Assembly: GCA_905160935.1 (NCBI GenBank)
Contig: CAJHZI010000772.1
Span: 349,001-413,000, forward strand
Length of the DNA stretch: 64,000 bases
Origin: Enchytraeus crypticus
Lineage: Eukaryota; Annelida; Clitellata; Enchytraeida; Enchytraeidae
Reading direction: 5' to 3'
Shown: piece by piece, positions 12,662 through 23,790 of the stretch
Position numbering within the stretch: position 1 is the stretch's first letter
Layout: every line of letters begins with the position of its first letter
The notes under the pieces: model-generated
Told to the model about the DNA's origin: nothing
What the model saw: the letters and a program-made list of their open reading frames with translations, nothing else
Databases searched by the model: none
Program-made: the position numbers and the translations under genes

Positions 12662-15600
12662 ATGCAGGTAAAGGTCTTAGAGTTATTAAGTTAATTTACT
12701 AGAAGTTTATATATTATAATAGTTTGTATATTGTGCATAAATTGATATTTGTGCAGGGTTATTCTTAGGTGAAGTTTAACTGTGTATTTGTGTGTAATTT
12801 AACTCCATTTAGTCTGCAAGTATAAAATGATTTACTTGGATGGAAAGTAGTGGAAATTTTGTGAGAAAACTGCTCAGTTTACCATAAATATCATTATGCT
12901 GTATAAAAGAGCTTCACTCTTTAATTTTTAGCTAGTTTTCATTCATTGATTGCTTAAATATTTTTTATTACAACAGCAACACCCAATGGACATTGGACAG
13001 TGTAATTTTATTATTATTGTCACTTGTGCATGCACTTTAGACAGTGATTAAATATTTATTCATTATTGAAATTTCACGGGGTTATTTGTGGAGAAGACTT
13101 TAAGAAGTTCTAGATCTAGATGATTAACGCTACTCTGGTATAGTCCAGAAGTGACAAAAGCTTGATTATCTAATTCATAACTTCTTTAAAAATTAAGAAA
13201 AATACTGATGTCTTTGGATTATTAGAAACTTGCTGACCTGTAGTTAATATATACATGTTCTCTATTACCTCTACTGATTGCTTAAGGGTAATTCCACGAA
13301 AACAGAGCCATCATATGAAATCATAGAAAGCATATTATTATCAATGAAAAATTGATAACTGATATCTATGTTATCTATGATAATTGTTATCTATGTTTTT
13401 TCTAGCTCAAAATTTCATGCAGATTCCAAATATGTAATGTATTGTACTATATGTATAATAAGTAATGTATTTAAGTGGCCAGAGAAAGAAGATGGAGAAT
13501 CTGTTGCCCAGGAGGATATAATTCTACGTTTAACGGAGCCTCAGACAGATCTTCGGGACTGCTGCTGTGTTCAGATCACAGTGTTGCAAGATATAACATT
13601 TAATAATTAAATCCTTGTCAGAAAGGATCTAAGACTGCATATATTGCATTGAACATTAGATTTAGTTTCAAGTTTTGCCTCAGTTAAGTGTTAAACCTTC
13701 AGCAGTTCTGAGTTTTCAGAGTAATTTCGTTAGTACTTTTGTAATTCCGTTACCAGTCTAAGAATCCATTTTTTAGAAAATTATTTGATGTAATTTAAAA
13801 ATAAAATGCCTTAAGTGATTAATGATTATAAACCCTGCAAAATGTATTTAGGACACATTTATGGGCTTTAACAATTCATGGAGTTTGGATGGCGAAAACT
13901 GTGACCCTCAACATGAAGGACTTTCTAACGTAATTCCGTTACCACAATGTGGCGCCCCCTAGTGAACACAAGATATTGCAATATTAAAAATTTATATTGG
14001 TACAGTACGGGACACTTGGATAGCCATGAAATTTAAATTTTAAACAAATCTTTAAATTTAGTTATTTTTTAGTCAGTTATTTTAAAAACTGTAAAAAATT
14101 GTAATTCCGATACCGTGGAATTGCCCTTAACATAACATAACAAATACTGAGTCAGAAAGAACTATTACTTGTTTAAGACAATTGCTTTAACAATCAATGT
14201 AAAACACTGTAGAGTTATATAGTAAACATGATCTATGTTCTTCTTCAGTGCACTGCCAAGTGGCAGGCTCAAGGTACATACTCATACTCAAAGTCTGCTT
14301 TCTCGCTCCATAAGAGCACTCCTTAGATCAACAAGTAAATCCCTTCATAAAGTCTATGCCTTATCCATACCTTATGTAGCCTATAACTTGGGAAAAATAT
14401 GGCTTCTGAGGTGGTTTCCCGTTGCCTCCCTCAGTTAGTTGGATTAACTACTATTTAATCCTGGGGGAAAAAATTTCATGGTGAGGTGGGTCCCCTCTTA
14501 CCATCCTCAGCTCCCGCCTTTAGTCGCCTCTTATGTACACGCGGCAGATTGTTTGTGGTTGCCCTATTCTGCAGTGGTCCAACCACACCTGCGCACAACA
14601 CGGTTCCAACCACACGTGGATCTATGTTATATTAATTTATTTTGGTTTATACATTGTACATAGTTATGCAAAGTAGATCTTAGTGCCACCCTGTACCTAA
14701 ATGTTTACTTAAACTTGACCAATATGATTGGTTGTGTAGAGAGAAGAGCGGATGCTGGACAGTGGATTGGATTTGATGATACAGCGAGTTAATGAGCTGA
14801 GAGAATCTGTTAATGCTTTCATACTGAAGCTTGAAAATGAGTACACCACGATGGACTGGTATGTGTCTCGTAATGTGTATTGTCTTGATTTTATCTAACG
14901 ATGATGTACTGAGTGATTTTGAATTTCATTACCCCAACAGGAAGATCTCGCAATTTGTATGTACTCTTTATAGGTGTATGTCTAATGTGACAAATATCGT
15001 TAACTTTAAGAATCACTGCTCTATATACTGGTTAGCCTATCATTGCTATATGTCGTTATATTTTATTAATTTATTTACTTATTTATTTGTTACTTTAATT
15101 TTAATACTTGTTTTGAACATTTTAAGAAAAAAATTTTATGCGTTTATATGTGCTTTTAAATATATATGTGCATAACGTGTAGCGTCTTAACGTGTAGCGT
15201 CTTAACGTGTAGCTATATTTTTACCAAAAAAATCTAGCGTGTCAGTTAATGTCCTGAATCCTTCGATGATTAATCCTGCAGTGAGTGGAATTCTCATAGG
15301 TTTAATTCGCGGACGCACTGATAGGAAAGTAAAATCTCAGTCATTCACAGGACTAATAAACGAATAATGGACAAAAACAGCTCTGTAAATTAAACTTATG
15401 GAATTAAAATAATAAAATTCATTATTGATGCTCATATCAATATAAAGTGTGTTTAACCTCTGTGTGCAGGAGTAGTGTTCTAGACAGCTTTGCTTTGCTC
15501 TCCAGTAAAATGAATATGCTCAACAAGCTTATGCGAGGTGAAAAGCTACCACTAATGAAAAACTTTGCAGTGTTTCCACTTAATCTGAATCCTAACAGAG

Positions 15601-18600
15601 ACCCCGAACTGGAGGTTGTGTAACTGAACAGTATTTACTTTCTTATTTTGAAAAAAGATACACTTAATGATTTGTATATTATGTTAATGGATGTTTATAT
15701 CTTTAGTTGTTTCTAATTAATTATATTAAACTTATCTAACTAACTTTAATTTTTAAATTTTAATTATATTATATTCAATTTCAATGTTTTAAGCAGGTTG
15801 ATACTGGTTGTGAGTAGGTATTATGTAGCTATGATCTGCCATTTTCTGACCACTGCATTTAATGTATGTGTATAGTAAACACACATTATAGTGAAATGAT
15901 CAACTATCAACATAGTTGATATGTATCACTTTTTAATACCACGTTTTAGCCGTTAGGCAATTTCATCCATTTTGTCGTATAAGCAGTCCAGTGATTGTCT
16001 GAGATTTTACTCTCAGATCGGTGCAGCTGGGATTCGAACCCATGAGCATTCAATTTACCTTAGAATCTGTCATTATTTTAACTTTTTTTATAACTTAGTA
16101 GTCTTCAATATTAACATAATTGCTTGTTAAAAATGTAACTAAATTAAAGTATAAACATATTTGAGTGTTAAAAGAAGCAGTAAATTATGAATTTGTGACT
16201 ACAGTTTATTGGAATGTTGAGGAAAGGTTGAATTGATAATTATTGGGGATCAGTGAGAAGCAAGCAAGGAGCTGACGTGCAAAATGTAAGAGAACGTAGT
16301 GTGTTGGTGGTAAAACTAAGAAGTATACTGAAGTGTAGAGATGTGAGCTTGTTTTAAAACAAGTATTTTTTTAAAAGGCTTTTTTTGTTTTAAAACAACA
16401 AAAAATATATTTTTATAAAAAAAATGTAAAAATAGCAATTGAGTTTCTTTTGTAGTTTGTATTGTATCTTTTGCAAATAACTAACTATAGTTATCTTAAT
16501 AAAAATAAGAAATACAGTATTAGTAGAATATTTCCCAGTTACTGACTCGTGAGTCTTGATTCCTGAATCTGATTCCTAAATGGAATCAGTCAGTCAGTCT
16601 CAATTTTGTCAAACATAATTTTGCCGGTTTCTTTATCAGTTTCATCATGCCTCAGATTAGGACTCTGGCATCTCAGGGAAGTTGATGATGTTTTATTAGT
16701 ACATCTTTTGGCTTTTCAAAATGCAAAAGTTTTTGAACCAACTTTAAATTAGCATAGGGCTTCTTCCCTGTTTGCAGTGCAATAGTATTGGTTGAATGCT
16801 AACTATAAAACAAGTTTTGCTTATTGCAGAGGCTTACAGAAGGCAGAGTGGCAGTTTTTAATCATGAGTTGGTACCCCTGTACCTGCGCACGAAGCCTAA
16901 TCCCAAAATTGAGGAGAAGATCGCGTCCATAGCGGAAAAGACTAACACTGTTCCTGTTGAAGCGTTACAGGTTTGTATTGGCTCTTTTTAGTTTTCTTCT
17001 CTGTTTATAACTTTTTACAGCTATCATATTTATCGAGCTAGCAGTCTAAGATATAATTAGTAGATATAATTATATATCTGTATATATTATCTGTATATAC
17101 ATGTCATATATACATGTATATTCGTTCATCGATCAAGCCATATATTTTGGGCTGATCTGGTGGCTTGATGTTCGACCGTTGATCCATGGGTGCAAGGTTC
17201 ATATCCAGTGCTCTACCCATTACGGATGTGCTATCAAGCGTTATACTGGAATTTTGGCTTTTGGCTTGGTTAATCAAATTCATGCTGATCTATCTAATAA
17301 CATTTATGTATTTTTATTTTAGTCCATTTTTGTGTTTTGGTATTCACGTGTAAGCTTACTCTGAACTTTTCAGAAGTATTATGTACTGTAGTCTGCATTG
17401 CTAGTTTTACTAACATAACCAAAGATGTACTAACTTTTATTTAGAGTGGACAGTAACTTGTGTGCCCAATTTAATTTTTGCTTAAATTTTAGTTAAAATG
17501 ATTATTATATACAAAAAGGAATACTTTTTGTGTGGTTTATTCTCCTCTATAACTATTTTAGTTATAAATATTCAGTCAGCTTACTTCATACAATCGTTTG
17601 ATGCTTTTATTTTAGTGACATATGATGGGGACATCTCTGACATCTTCCCTTTTTTAGGAAACGGACATTAAAAAAGCTTTACTAGCTTTTAAAAAAGCTG
17701 GTAAAGTTAATGCTTAGTTTCCTCATTTGAAAGCGATGTCAGTGACGGGCGAGCACAGGATTTAACCTTTATTATTATTTTACTTATATGTGCTTTCGGT
17801 ACTTATAGGTATTGGGGCAACTTATGGCCCAAAGTACCAGTTCTGCAGCTCTCAGAGAATCGACTTATTTCTAGAATATGTGCATTTCAAGAATATGTAA
17901 TATAGTAGGGTAATATATGTCAGGTCTGCAAAAAATAGCAGATCACAGTTTGAGATATTTGGCTACTACCAATCACTTTCAAGCTTAATAACCTGCTGGA
18001 ACCGGGAATAGAATGTTAAAGAAAACTTTTAATTCTAATTACTTGTCTTCTTCTTCAGTGCACTGCCAAGTGGCAGGTTCAAAGTACGTATTCATACTCA
18101 AAGTCTGCTTTCTCGCTCCATAAGAGCACTCCTTAGATCAAAAAGTCAATCCCTTCATGAAGTCCATGCCTTATCCATACCTTATGTAACCTATAGCTTC
18201 GGAAAAATATGGCTTCTGAGGTGGTTTCCCGTTGCCTTCCTCAGTTTGGTGGATTAATTACCATTTAATCCTGGGGAAAATATTTCATGGTGAGGTGGGT
18301 CCCCTCTTGCCATCCTCAGCTCCTGCCTTTAGTCGCCTCCTACGTACACACGGCAGATTGTTTGCAGTTGCCCAATTCTGCAGTAGTCCAACCACACCGA
18401 GCACAACACGGGGATACTTACACAGCCTAATTGTAGATATAAGGGAAAAGTTATTAGTATAGTACCTATCTATCATTAGAGTGTATTCCTACGTTTGAAA
18501 ATTTTGAATCCATCCGTCATTGTCCTATGAATTTTCAAAATCCAGTGCTGGTAGCTGTTACGTGTCGAAAATGTTTTCTTCTAACTCTGAGCTTAGCTAC

Positions 18601-20835
18601 TATAGCTAGTGAAGCTTATATATTCTGTCCTATTCTTCATTGGAAGAGATAATTGTCACCGTTTTTCTCGCTAATTATCTACTGGAATTCATTTCGTATT
18701 TAATCAAAAATAAGTTTATATAATGAAACACTGTTCTACTGGTGTTTAAGTGTTTAGAACATATATCTCATGAATTTGTAATTGGCTGTTCCTGTTATCG
18801 TTGGATCAACTTCCAGGCTAGCTTATCAAAGAGTTAAAATCACAGACATTTGTAGGACTAATAACATTCCTTGATATACGATACCAGTCCTTGGGTAGTC
18901 ATTTAAATTGACTGGTTTAACTATGTGCTATTAAGAGTAACAACTTTGTTCAGTACATATCATCATAGTTGATCATTAACTAATTAGCATGTTTTGAGAT
19001 ATACATCTTGCAACTGACAATGGCCATTGTCGTAGCATGGTTGTATTCAGTCTTTTTATTTGCCATATGACGATAAACTGATGCACTCACCTTCTAATTC
19101 AATTCAACTCATAAAATTGCAAACTCTCCATTTGTGACTAAATCACTTAATCAATTGTAAACATTCAGGTGATATGCAATATGTTAGCTACTATTTTCTT
19201 ATTATTCTACTTCTCATTCAAATCGTTTATTCAAATAGTTAATTCAAATATAACAATTTCCACTGTTGATCTTTGTAGTTGTCTGTACTCTAATAACATT
19301 GACATAAGTGCACTGCAAGTTTTTGTTGTTGTAGTTTGTGCTTATGTACTGCAGAAGAAGATAGCGTCTATGAACAAGATGGCAACAAATGCAGCTGATC
19401 AGGTGAAGACGTTCAAAGAGTCCATGGATAGCGAAGGTTTATTTATTTGTGAAATTTAATCTAAAAATAAATTATAACTATTTACTATCATGATATTGTA
19501 TTTATTCTGCTTCGAATGTAATATTTGATACATAATAATCGTTATCAAAATTTTATTTCTTTTAAATGTTTATTTGTATTTGTCAGTGATTTAGTGTTGA
19601 TGCTGAAATAAACACATATCTCTCTCTCTCTCTCTCAATTTCATGGCTGATTATAATTAGAGATTGTTGAAAATAATAAAATTCTTTCCTTGTGACTACT
19701 TGTTAGCTGTATAGTTTAAGCTTTCTATTTCTTTCTGCTAATCTCGAAGATTCTCTGCTGCTTTCTTTCGCAGCTTTTCTTGCAAGTAGACACAAACAAT
19801 CCTGGTGGCCACCACTGTTCTTGGGCTCTTGGTTTATTGATTGTTGATTGATTGATTGATTGATTGATTGATGGTTATCGTAGGTTCTCAGCGACACACT
19901 CTACCTCAGCTCTGCCTGCAGACAGACACAACAGCTCTCGTGGCGGCCACAGTGTTTGGTAAGGGCATCAAGCCGTCTCAGAGACCAGTCACCCCCAGCA
20001 GCTCTTCAACCTCTCTGCAGCAGGGTGTGTCGTCCGCTGATCAGCGTACTGCAGCCACTACACAGGGTCAAAGTATGAAGTTCTATTGTTTAGATTGTAT
20101 AGAGATGTCCTTGCCATCACCTGCCGACTATGGGGTGGATTTAACTTTGATTTCTTGTTATGCTTGTCAAAACTCTTTGAATGACATGAGCAAAACTTCA
20201 TTGGGGTGTTTGCTTAACTCGGTGAGTTCATTATATGTGATGCTTCATATATTTTTATCAAGGTAGTGATCTCCTAGAGACACACTGAGATTAGGAATGC
20301 TAGATGATATAAGATCCACTCGTATGTGGACATCAAGAGGAAAACAGAAGACAAAGAAGCGTGAAGGCGTTATATACCATGGACCTGCCAGTAGGCAATG
20401 CACTAAGAGAGAGGAGTGAGAAAGGGAGTGATCTCGTAGAATTTATATCAACTGTAACTTATAGTATATTTTGAAAGTATTTAATTACTCTAAACCTAAC
20501 AAGTCATACGAACCAATATATAGACTATGTATGAAAATAAAGCCATTTAATTAATTTTATTTATTTGTACAAAATATTGAACTGCAGTTGATTTAAATTA
20601 GAGTCAATAAATAAATATATAAGAAAGGTTTAGCGTCCGTTTTCTCATACAAGGAATATGTCAGGGACGTCATATACTACTTAATATTACTTCAATATTA
20701 ATATTTCTAATATTAATATAAATGAATATTACTTAATTCATTTTTTGTTTTTGTTTGATTGAAGGTGTCGGCAAGGTACCCAGTGCTATTAAGACGAACA
20801 TAAAATCTGGCAGCTTACATCCGTATGCACGATAA
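12662..20835 (+). CDS. MED8: Mediator complex subunit 8, seven exons
   Basis: MED8 is a subunit of the Mediator head module, which links transcription factors to RNA polymerase II in the nucleus. Exons: 12662-12667 (proposed), 14740-14858, 15470-15614, 16830-16970, 19355-19436, 19884-20072, 20765-20835. Phases agree at every junction and the joined frame is 250 aa, against about 268 in human. Family landmarks seen: KLENEY at residues 32-37, VLDSFALLS at about 45-53, LTEGRV and LRTKP in exon 4, KIASMNKM in exon 5, [14 protein letters not shown] in exon 6, and a C-terminus [15 protein letters not shown]. Exon 2 starts at the codons REER, just where human MED8 resumes after Met-Gln, so exon 1 should encode only MQ. 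The only ATGCAG followed by a good donor (GTAAAG) that I saw upstream is at 12662. Exons 2-7 are near certain; exon 1 is an inference. The introns carry SINE and other repeat copies. Confidence 0.9.
13286..14126. mobile_element. piggyBac-like TIR element with TTAA target duplication
   Basis: The ends are GGGTAATTCCACG (13286) and, inverted, GGGCAATTCCACG (14126), 13-bp TIRs with one mismatch. Both ends are flanked directly by TTAA (13282-13285, 14127-14130), the piggyBac target duplication. GTAATTCCGTTACC-like motifs recur inside at 13741, 13929 and 14100, near one end, as transposase-binding subterminal repeats often do. It is 841 bp with no transposase. It carries a coding-like remnant at 13390-13570. 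Confidence 0.65.
13390..13610 (+). pseudogene. Coding-like remnant inside the TTAA element
   Basis: The open frame holds KFHADSKYV and [17 protein letters not shown]. The pattern ADSK[YH]V followed by [VI]FK recurs at 49210-49290 (FDADSKHVIG, VAKIFK), so both derive from one repeated coding family. The frame has no good start and is probably a decayed exon carried by the element. Function unknown. Confidence 0.45.
14235..14612. repeat. Dispersed repeat R, copy 1
   Basis: Starts CAGTGCACTGCCAAGTGGCA and includes TATGGCTTCTGAGGTGGTTT and GGTGAGGTGGGTCCCC. A near-identical copy lies at 18045-18420; shorter ones are at 61425-61705, 37845-38050 and 63925-64000. The first bases match the reverse complement of LINE-tail repeats at 20275, 28365 and 60165. 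It lies in MED8 intron 1. Confidence 0.85.
15875..16080 (-). mobile_element. SINE-1 copy in MED8 intron 3
   Basis: Antisense family body (TTTTACTCTCAGATCGGTGCAG region and GGGATTCGAACCCATGAG), older than most copies judging by its differences. Confidence 0.8.
17700..17790 (-). mobile_element. SINE-2 3' fragment in MED8 intron 4
   Basis: Antisense AGTTTCCTCATTTGAAAGCG then GATGTCAGTGACGGGCGAGC matches the 3' half of SINE-2 copies at 50770 and 63537. Confidence 0.75.
18045..18420. repeat. Dispersed repeat R, copy 2 (MED8 intron 4)
   Basis: Closely matches 14235-14612 over its full length, including the trailing block CGGCAGATTGTTTG, in the same orientation. Confidence 0.85.
19841..19873. repeat. 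(GATT)n microsatellite beside the MED8 exon 6 acceptor
   Basis: About eight GATT units end 10 bp before the exon at 19884, so this acceptor lacks a normal pyrimidine tract. Confidence 0.9.
20275..20425 (+). repeat. LINE 3'-tail fragment
   Basis: Translates as [18 protein letters not shown], like a LINE C-terminus, and ends GACCTGCCAGTAGGCAATGC. Related tails lie at 28365-28565 and 60165-60270 (+) and 23085-23235 (-). Confidence 0.6.
20627..20670 (-). repeat. Short copy of the SINE-2-tail repeat
   Basis: AGGTTTAGCGTCCGTTTTC followed by GTCAGGGACGTC, matching 1628 and 31437. Confidence 0.65.
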
Positions 20836-20946
20836 CAACAAACTTTTCTGGGTTTTTTTTCTGTTCATCATTTTGCTTAGATCATAAATTGTAATAGTGT
20901 ATAATTATAAAATGTTGTTAGTCCAACCAAGGAAGCCCTCGTAACC

Positions 20947-21064
20947 TTTCTCATTCAGGACTACCCTCAGACACCCGGATTCAATCAGGACTACCCTCAG
21001 ACACCCGGATTCAATCAGGACTACCCTCAGACACCCAGATTCATTCAGGACTACCCTCAGACAT
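20947..21064. repeat. 30-bp minisatellite, about four units
   Basis: Unit TCAGGACTACCCTCAGACAC plus CCGGATTCAA, four copies with slight changes, about 110 bp after the MED8 stop. Confidence 0.95.
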
Positions 21065-21944
21065 GGTTCACTGCAGGCCTCCGAAGTGCAGTATTATACC
21101 ATATAACTGATAAATTTGAGCCATTTTTAATTAAAGTTAACATTTAAAATTATGAATTGATATGAGAGCGGATTTTTCTCTGTAAATTAGTACTCCATGT
21201 TGAGTTTATAACATCTTATGGAGAGTTATACAGTTGACTTACTGAGGTGTGCACATGAATATCAAGTAAAACAGATGCTTGGCTGATTTAAATTCTATCA
21301 TATTGAAGAAGTAGTAACGCCAATTGTGAACAATGTAACATATTTCTTTGAGCTAAGATGAGTTCACTTATTAATGGTGAGTGGTGACGATAGTGTGGAC
21401 TGACATGTAATAGAACCCAACATCGTTTGTTGATCTGGTCAAGTAAAATTAATTCTTCGGTATTTGTGTAGTAACTTTTGTATGACGCATGTTAGTCTGT
21501 TGGTACATACCGTACATAGTTTATCATAGTATGTTACTGTCGTACAGTGAAAATATAACATTTGCCAAAATAATTAATTGCTCCATGTGATGATGTGCAG
21601 TGCAAGTGTCGTTGGCATTATTAAACTAACGTAGGGAGAGCTTGAGATCTGTTGTTTAGTGTTAGGACTTCCTATGGATGCTTTGTGATAGTTGAGCACG
21701 CTGTAACTAAGACTGTCTGAAACTTTCTACCGCTTGCAATTTCGCGAGAAAAGTCATTAATGATAGACTTTACAGGCGTAGAAGAATGCTTATAACATCT
21801 TAGCTCACATGTGCTAATTTCCTTCCATAGCAAAAATTGTAATATAAAAAATACAAATTGTAATTTTTTGTTATAAAAATTGTTGTAGCTATTGTTTTGA
21901 CAATAGCTATATATAAGCATCGAAACTTCTTGTAAATTACCATC

Positions 21945-21998
21945 AAAAATTTCGGCCCCCCCCCCCTTAAAAATTTTATGGATCCGCCCCTGACGAGT
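21945..21998. mobile_element. hAT-like MITE right-end fragment
   Basis: TTTCGGCCCCCC... TTAAAAATTTTATGGATCCG then CCCCTG matches the right end of the intact element at 35784-36497. No left end was found nearby. Confidence 0.65.
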
Positions 21999-22199
21999 TG
22001 TTTACAAATCTAAATGTAGAATAATAATTATTATTCAAACAGTATAGCCTAATTGGTGAGTTTATTACCGTAGCTTACTTTATAGGTTTGCATATGACAC
22101 TTAAGGTTATTAGTACCGCATACCAACTAGGAAGCTAATGACTTCATGATCAATGTAGGCTGATATATTCGCTATATAGTCTAAATATACGGATAGTCT

Positions 22200-22420
22200 G
22201 AATGTTACGGCATTGAAATATTGAATGAAGATTAACATCAAAAAGACAAAAGCGAGAGTGTCCCATCATATAGATTATAATAAATGGTACGAGATTGAAA
22301 CAGGTAAGGAGTTTCAAATATTTGGGTCATACTGTAACAGATGATGGGAAATGTGAGACTGAAAAGCGTTATATGAATTAAAGATTAAATTGCAGCGAAA
22401 CAAGGACTTATATAAATCAT
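22200..22420 (+). mobile_element. Degraded LINE fragment
   Basis: Translated pieces MKINIKKTKARV, TRLKQVRSFKYLGHTVTDD and GKCETEKRY match the same region of LINE C (KINIKKAKVM, LRSSKCLDHTITND). Frame is broken. Confidence 0.6.
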
Positions 22421-23084
22421 ATTAAATATTGTTCAATAGAAAGTTTAAAGTGCATGAACGCTTTCATGGCTGTACAAACGCTTTCCGGATGTATAAACTA
22501 TAAACCATCGCATTTTCAAATTAAATGTTAGCAAGTCCTTAGTGCAATAACTCCAACCTGGAGCACCTTCCCTCACCCCTTTGGCTTATGATGCTAAAAT
22601 AAACTTAGTATTGTTCGGTACCCCCTAAGTTTGATTTTCAGGTACCCCCGGTGAATTTCGTGACTCAAACTTCGTCATGGCTTATGACTCCAACTGGGTA
22701 GGATTGTACTGATTCTGTTAGGTCCATAATCAACACGCATCCGACGTACCCTACTGTGTATCAACATTAAGGGCGAATCTAGGAGGAGTCGTCATTTGTT
22801 ACTTTGAGTAATTGAGTAATTATTTCATCTGAAGCCGTCTATGTATTCCCCATCATTAATTAGTAGGCTAATTGTTCTCATAATTCGAAGAGCTCAAAGC
22901 TGCCCCTGAGATTTAAATCCTGAACGCTCCGTAATTTACATTGCCATTGATTTGTTGGTGATTCATAGCTCTATTAGAACGACGCATATTTTACTATGAG
23001 CACTTCAACTTCAAAATCAAATTAAACACTTCGCAACATTTTCAGTTTTTGTCTACTGATTAAAATAGGAGAGTAAAATACGAG

Positions 23085-23235
23085 ATGTATCTCTCTTTCT
23101 CTTTAGTGCACTGCTCACTGGCAGGTTCATAGTATATAGTATGACACCTCCATTCATCTCTATCTTCCTTTTTCCTTTTCATGTCCACATACGAGTGGAT
23201 CTCTAAATCATGTATAATAATCCTTTTGATATAAC
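23085..23235 (-). repeat. LINE 3'-tail fragment
   Basis: Contains GTGCACTGCTCACTGGCAGG and TGTCCACATACGAGTGGATC, the reverse complement of the tail at 20275-20425. Confidence 0.6.
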
Positions 23236-23589
23236 ATTCTTCTTGAGGATGGATTTTTTATTACTAGATGTATATCACAGTATAACATGTATAGTAGCAT
23301 CGACATACCTTGCTAATCCCTTCGGTTTTAAATTTGTCGTTGACGTCATGTGTTGACAGGACTGTTTATTTATTTATTTTTAATAAATAAATAGATTTTT
23401 ATGAAATTTAGCGTCTTCAGTGAATAGTTTTAGACTTGATTAAGTATATTGGCGTACTATTAACTTAGTTCATAGTTCTTTGTTATATTGTTAATCTGTT
23501 ATCTAGTTATTTTGTTGAAAAATCAATTTACAGTTTTGACCGTTATTTTACCGTTAAAGTTGATTCCGTTGCGGTTATTTTATAATAAT

Positions 23590-23738
23590 AATAACAACAA
23601 TTAGAGTGCTACAGTCATCAATGACAACATCGAGCACTATTGAGACAAATCAAGCCGGCGAGCAAAAAAAAGAAGGCTTTTATACTGCTTTTACTACTTA
23701 TTTATTATTATTGCTATTATTATTATTATTATTATTGC

Positions 23739-23790
<52 letters not shown>

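Noticed and set aside
13368-13610. Open frame considered as a normal host gene exon of MED8
   Set aside because: It does not match MED8, has no compatible splice phase, and lies inside a TTAA-flanked TIR element.
14831-15175. Hydrophobic 114-residue open frame, possible membrane protein
   Set aside because: Its start overlaps MED8 exon 2 in that exon's neighbourhood and the rest is intron and AT-rich DNA; no family resemblance.
16340-16430. TTGTTTTAAAACAA palindromes as a regulatory site
   Set aside because: Simple A/T-run sequence inside an intron; nothing distinguishes it from chance in AT-rich DNA.
20940-21064. Regular 30-bp repeats suggesting a CRISPR array
   Set aside because: Units are contiguous with no distinct spacers, and this is a eukaryotic genome; it is a minisatellite.
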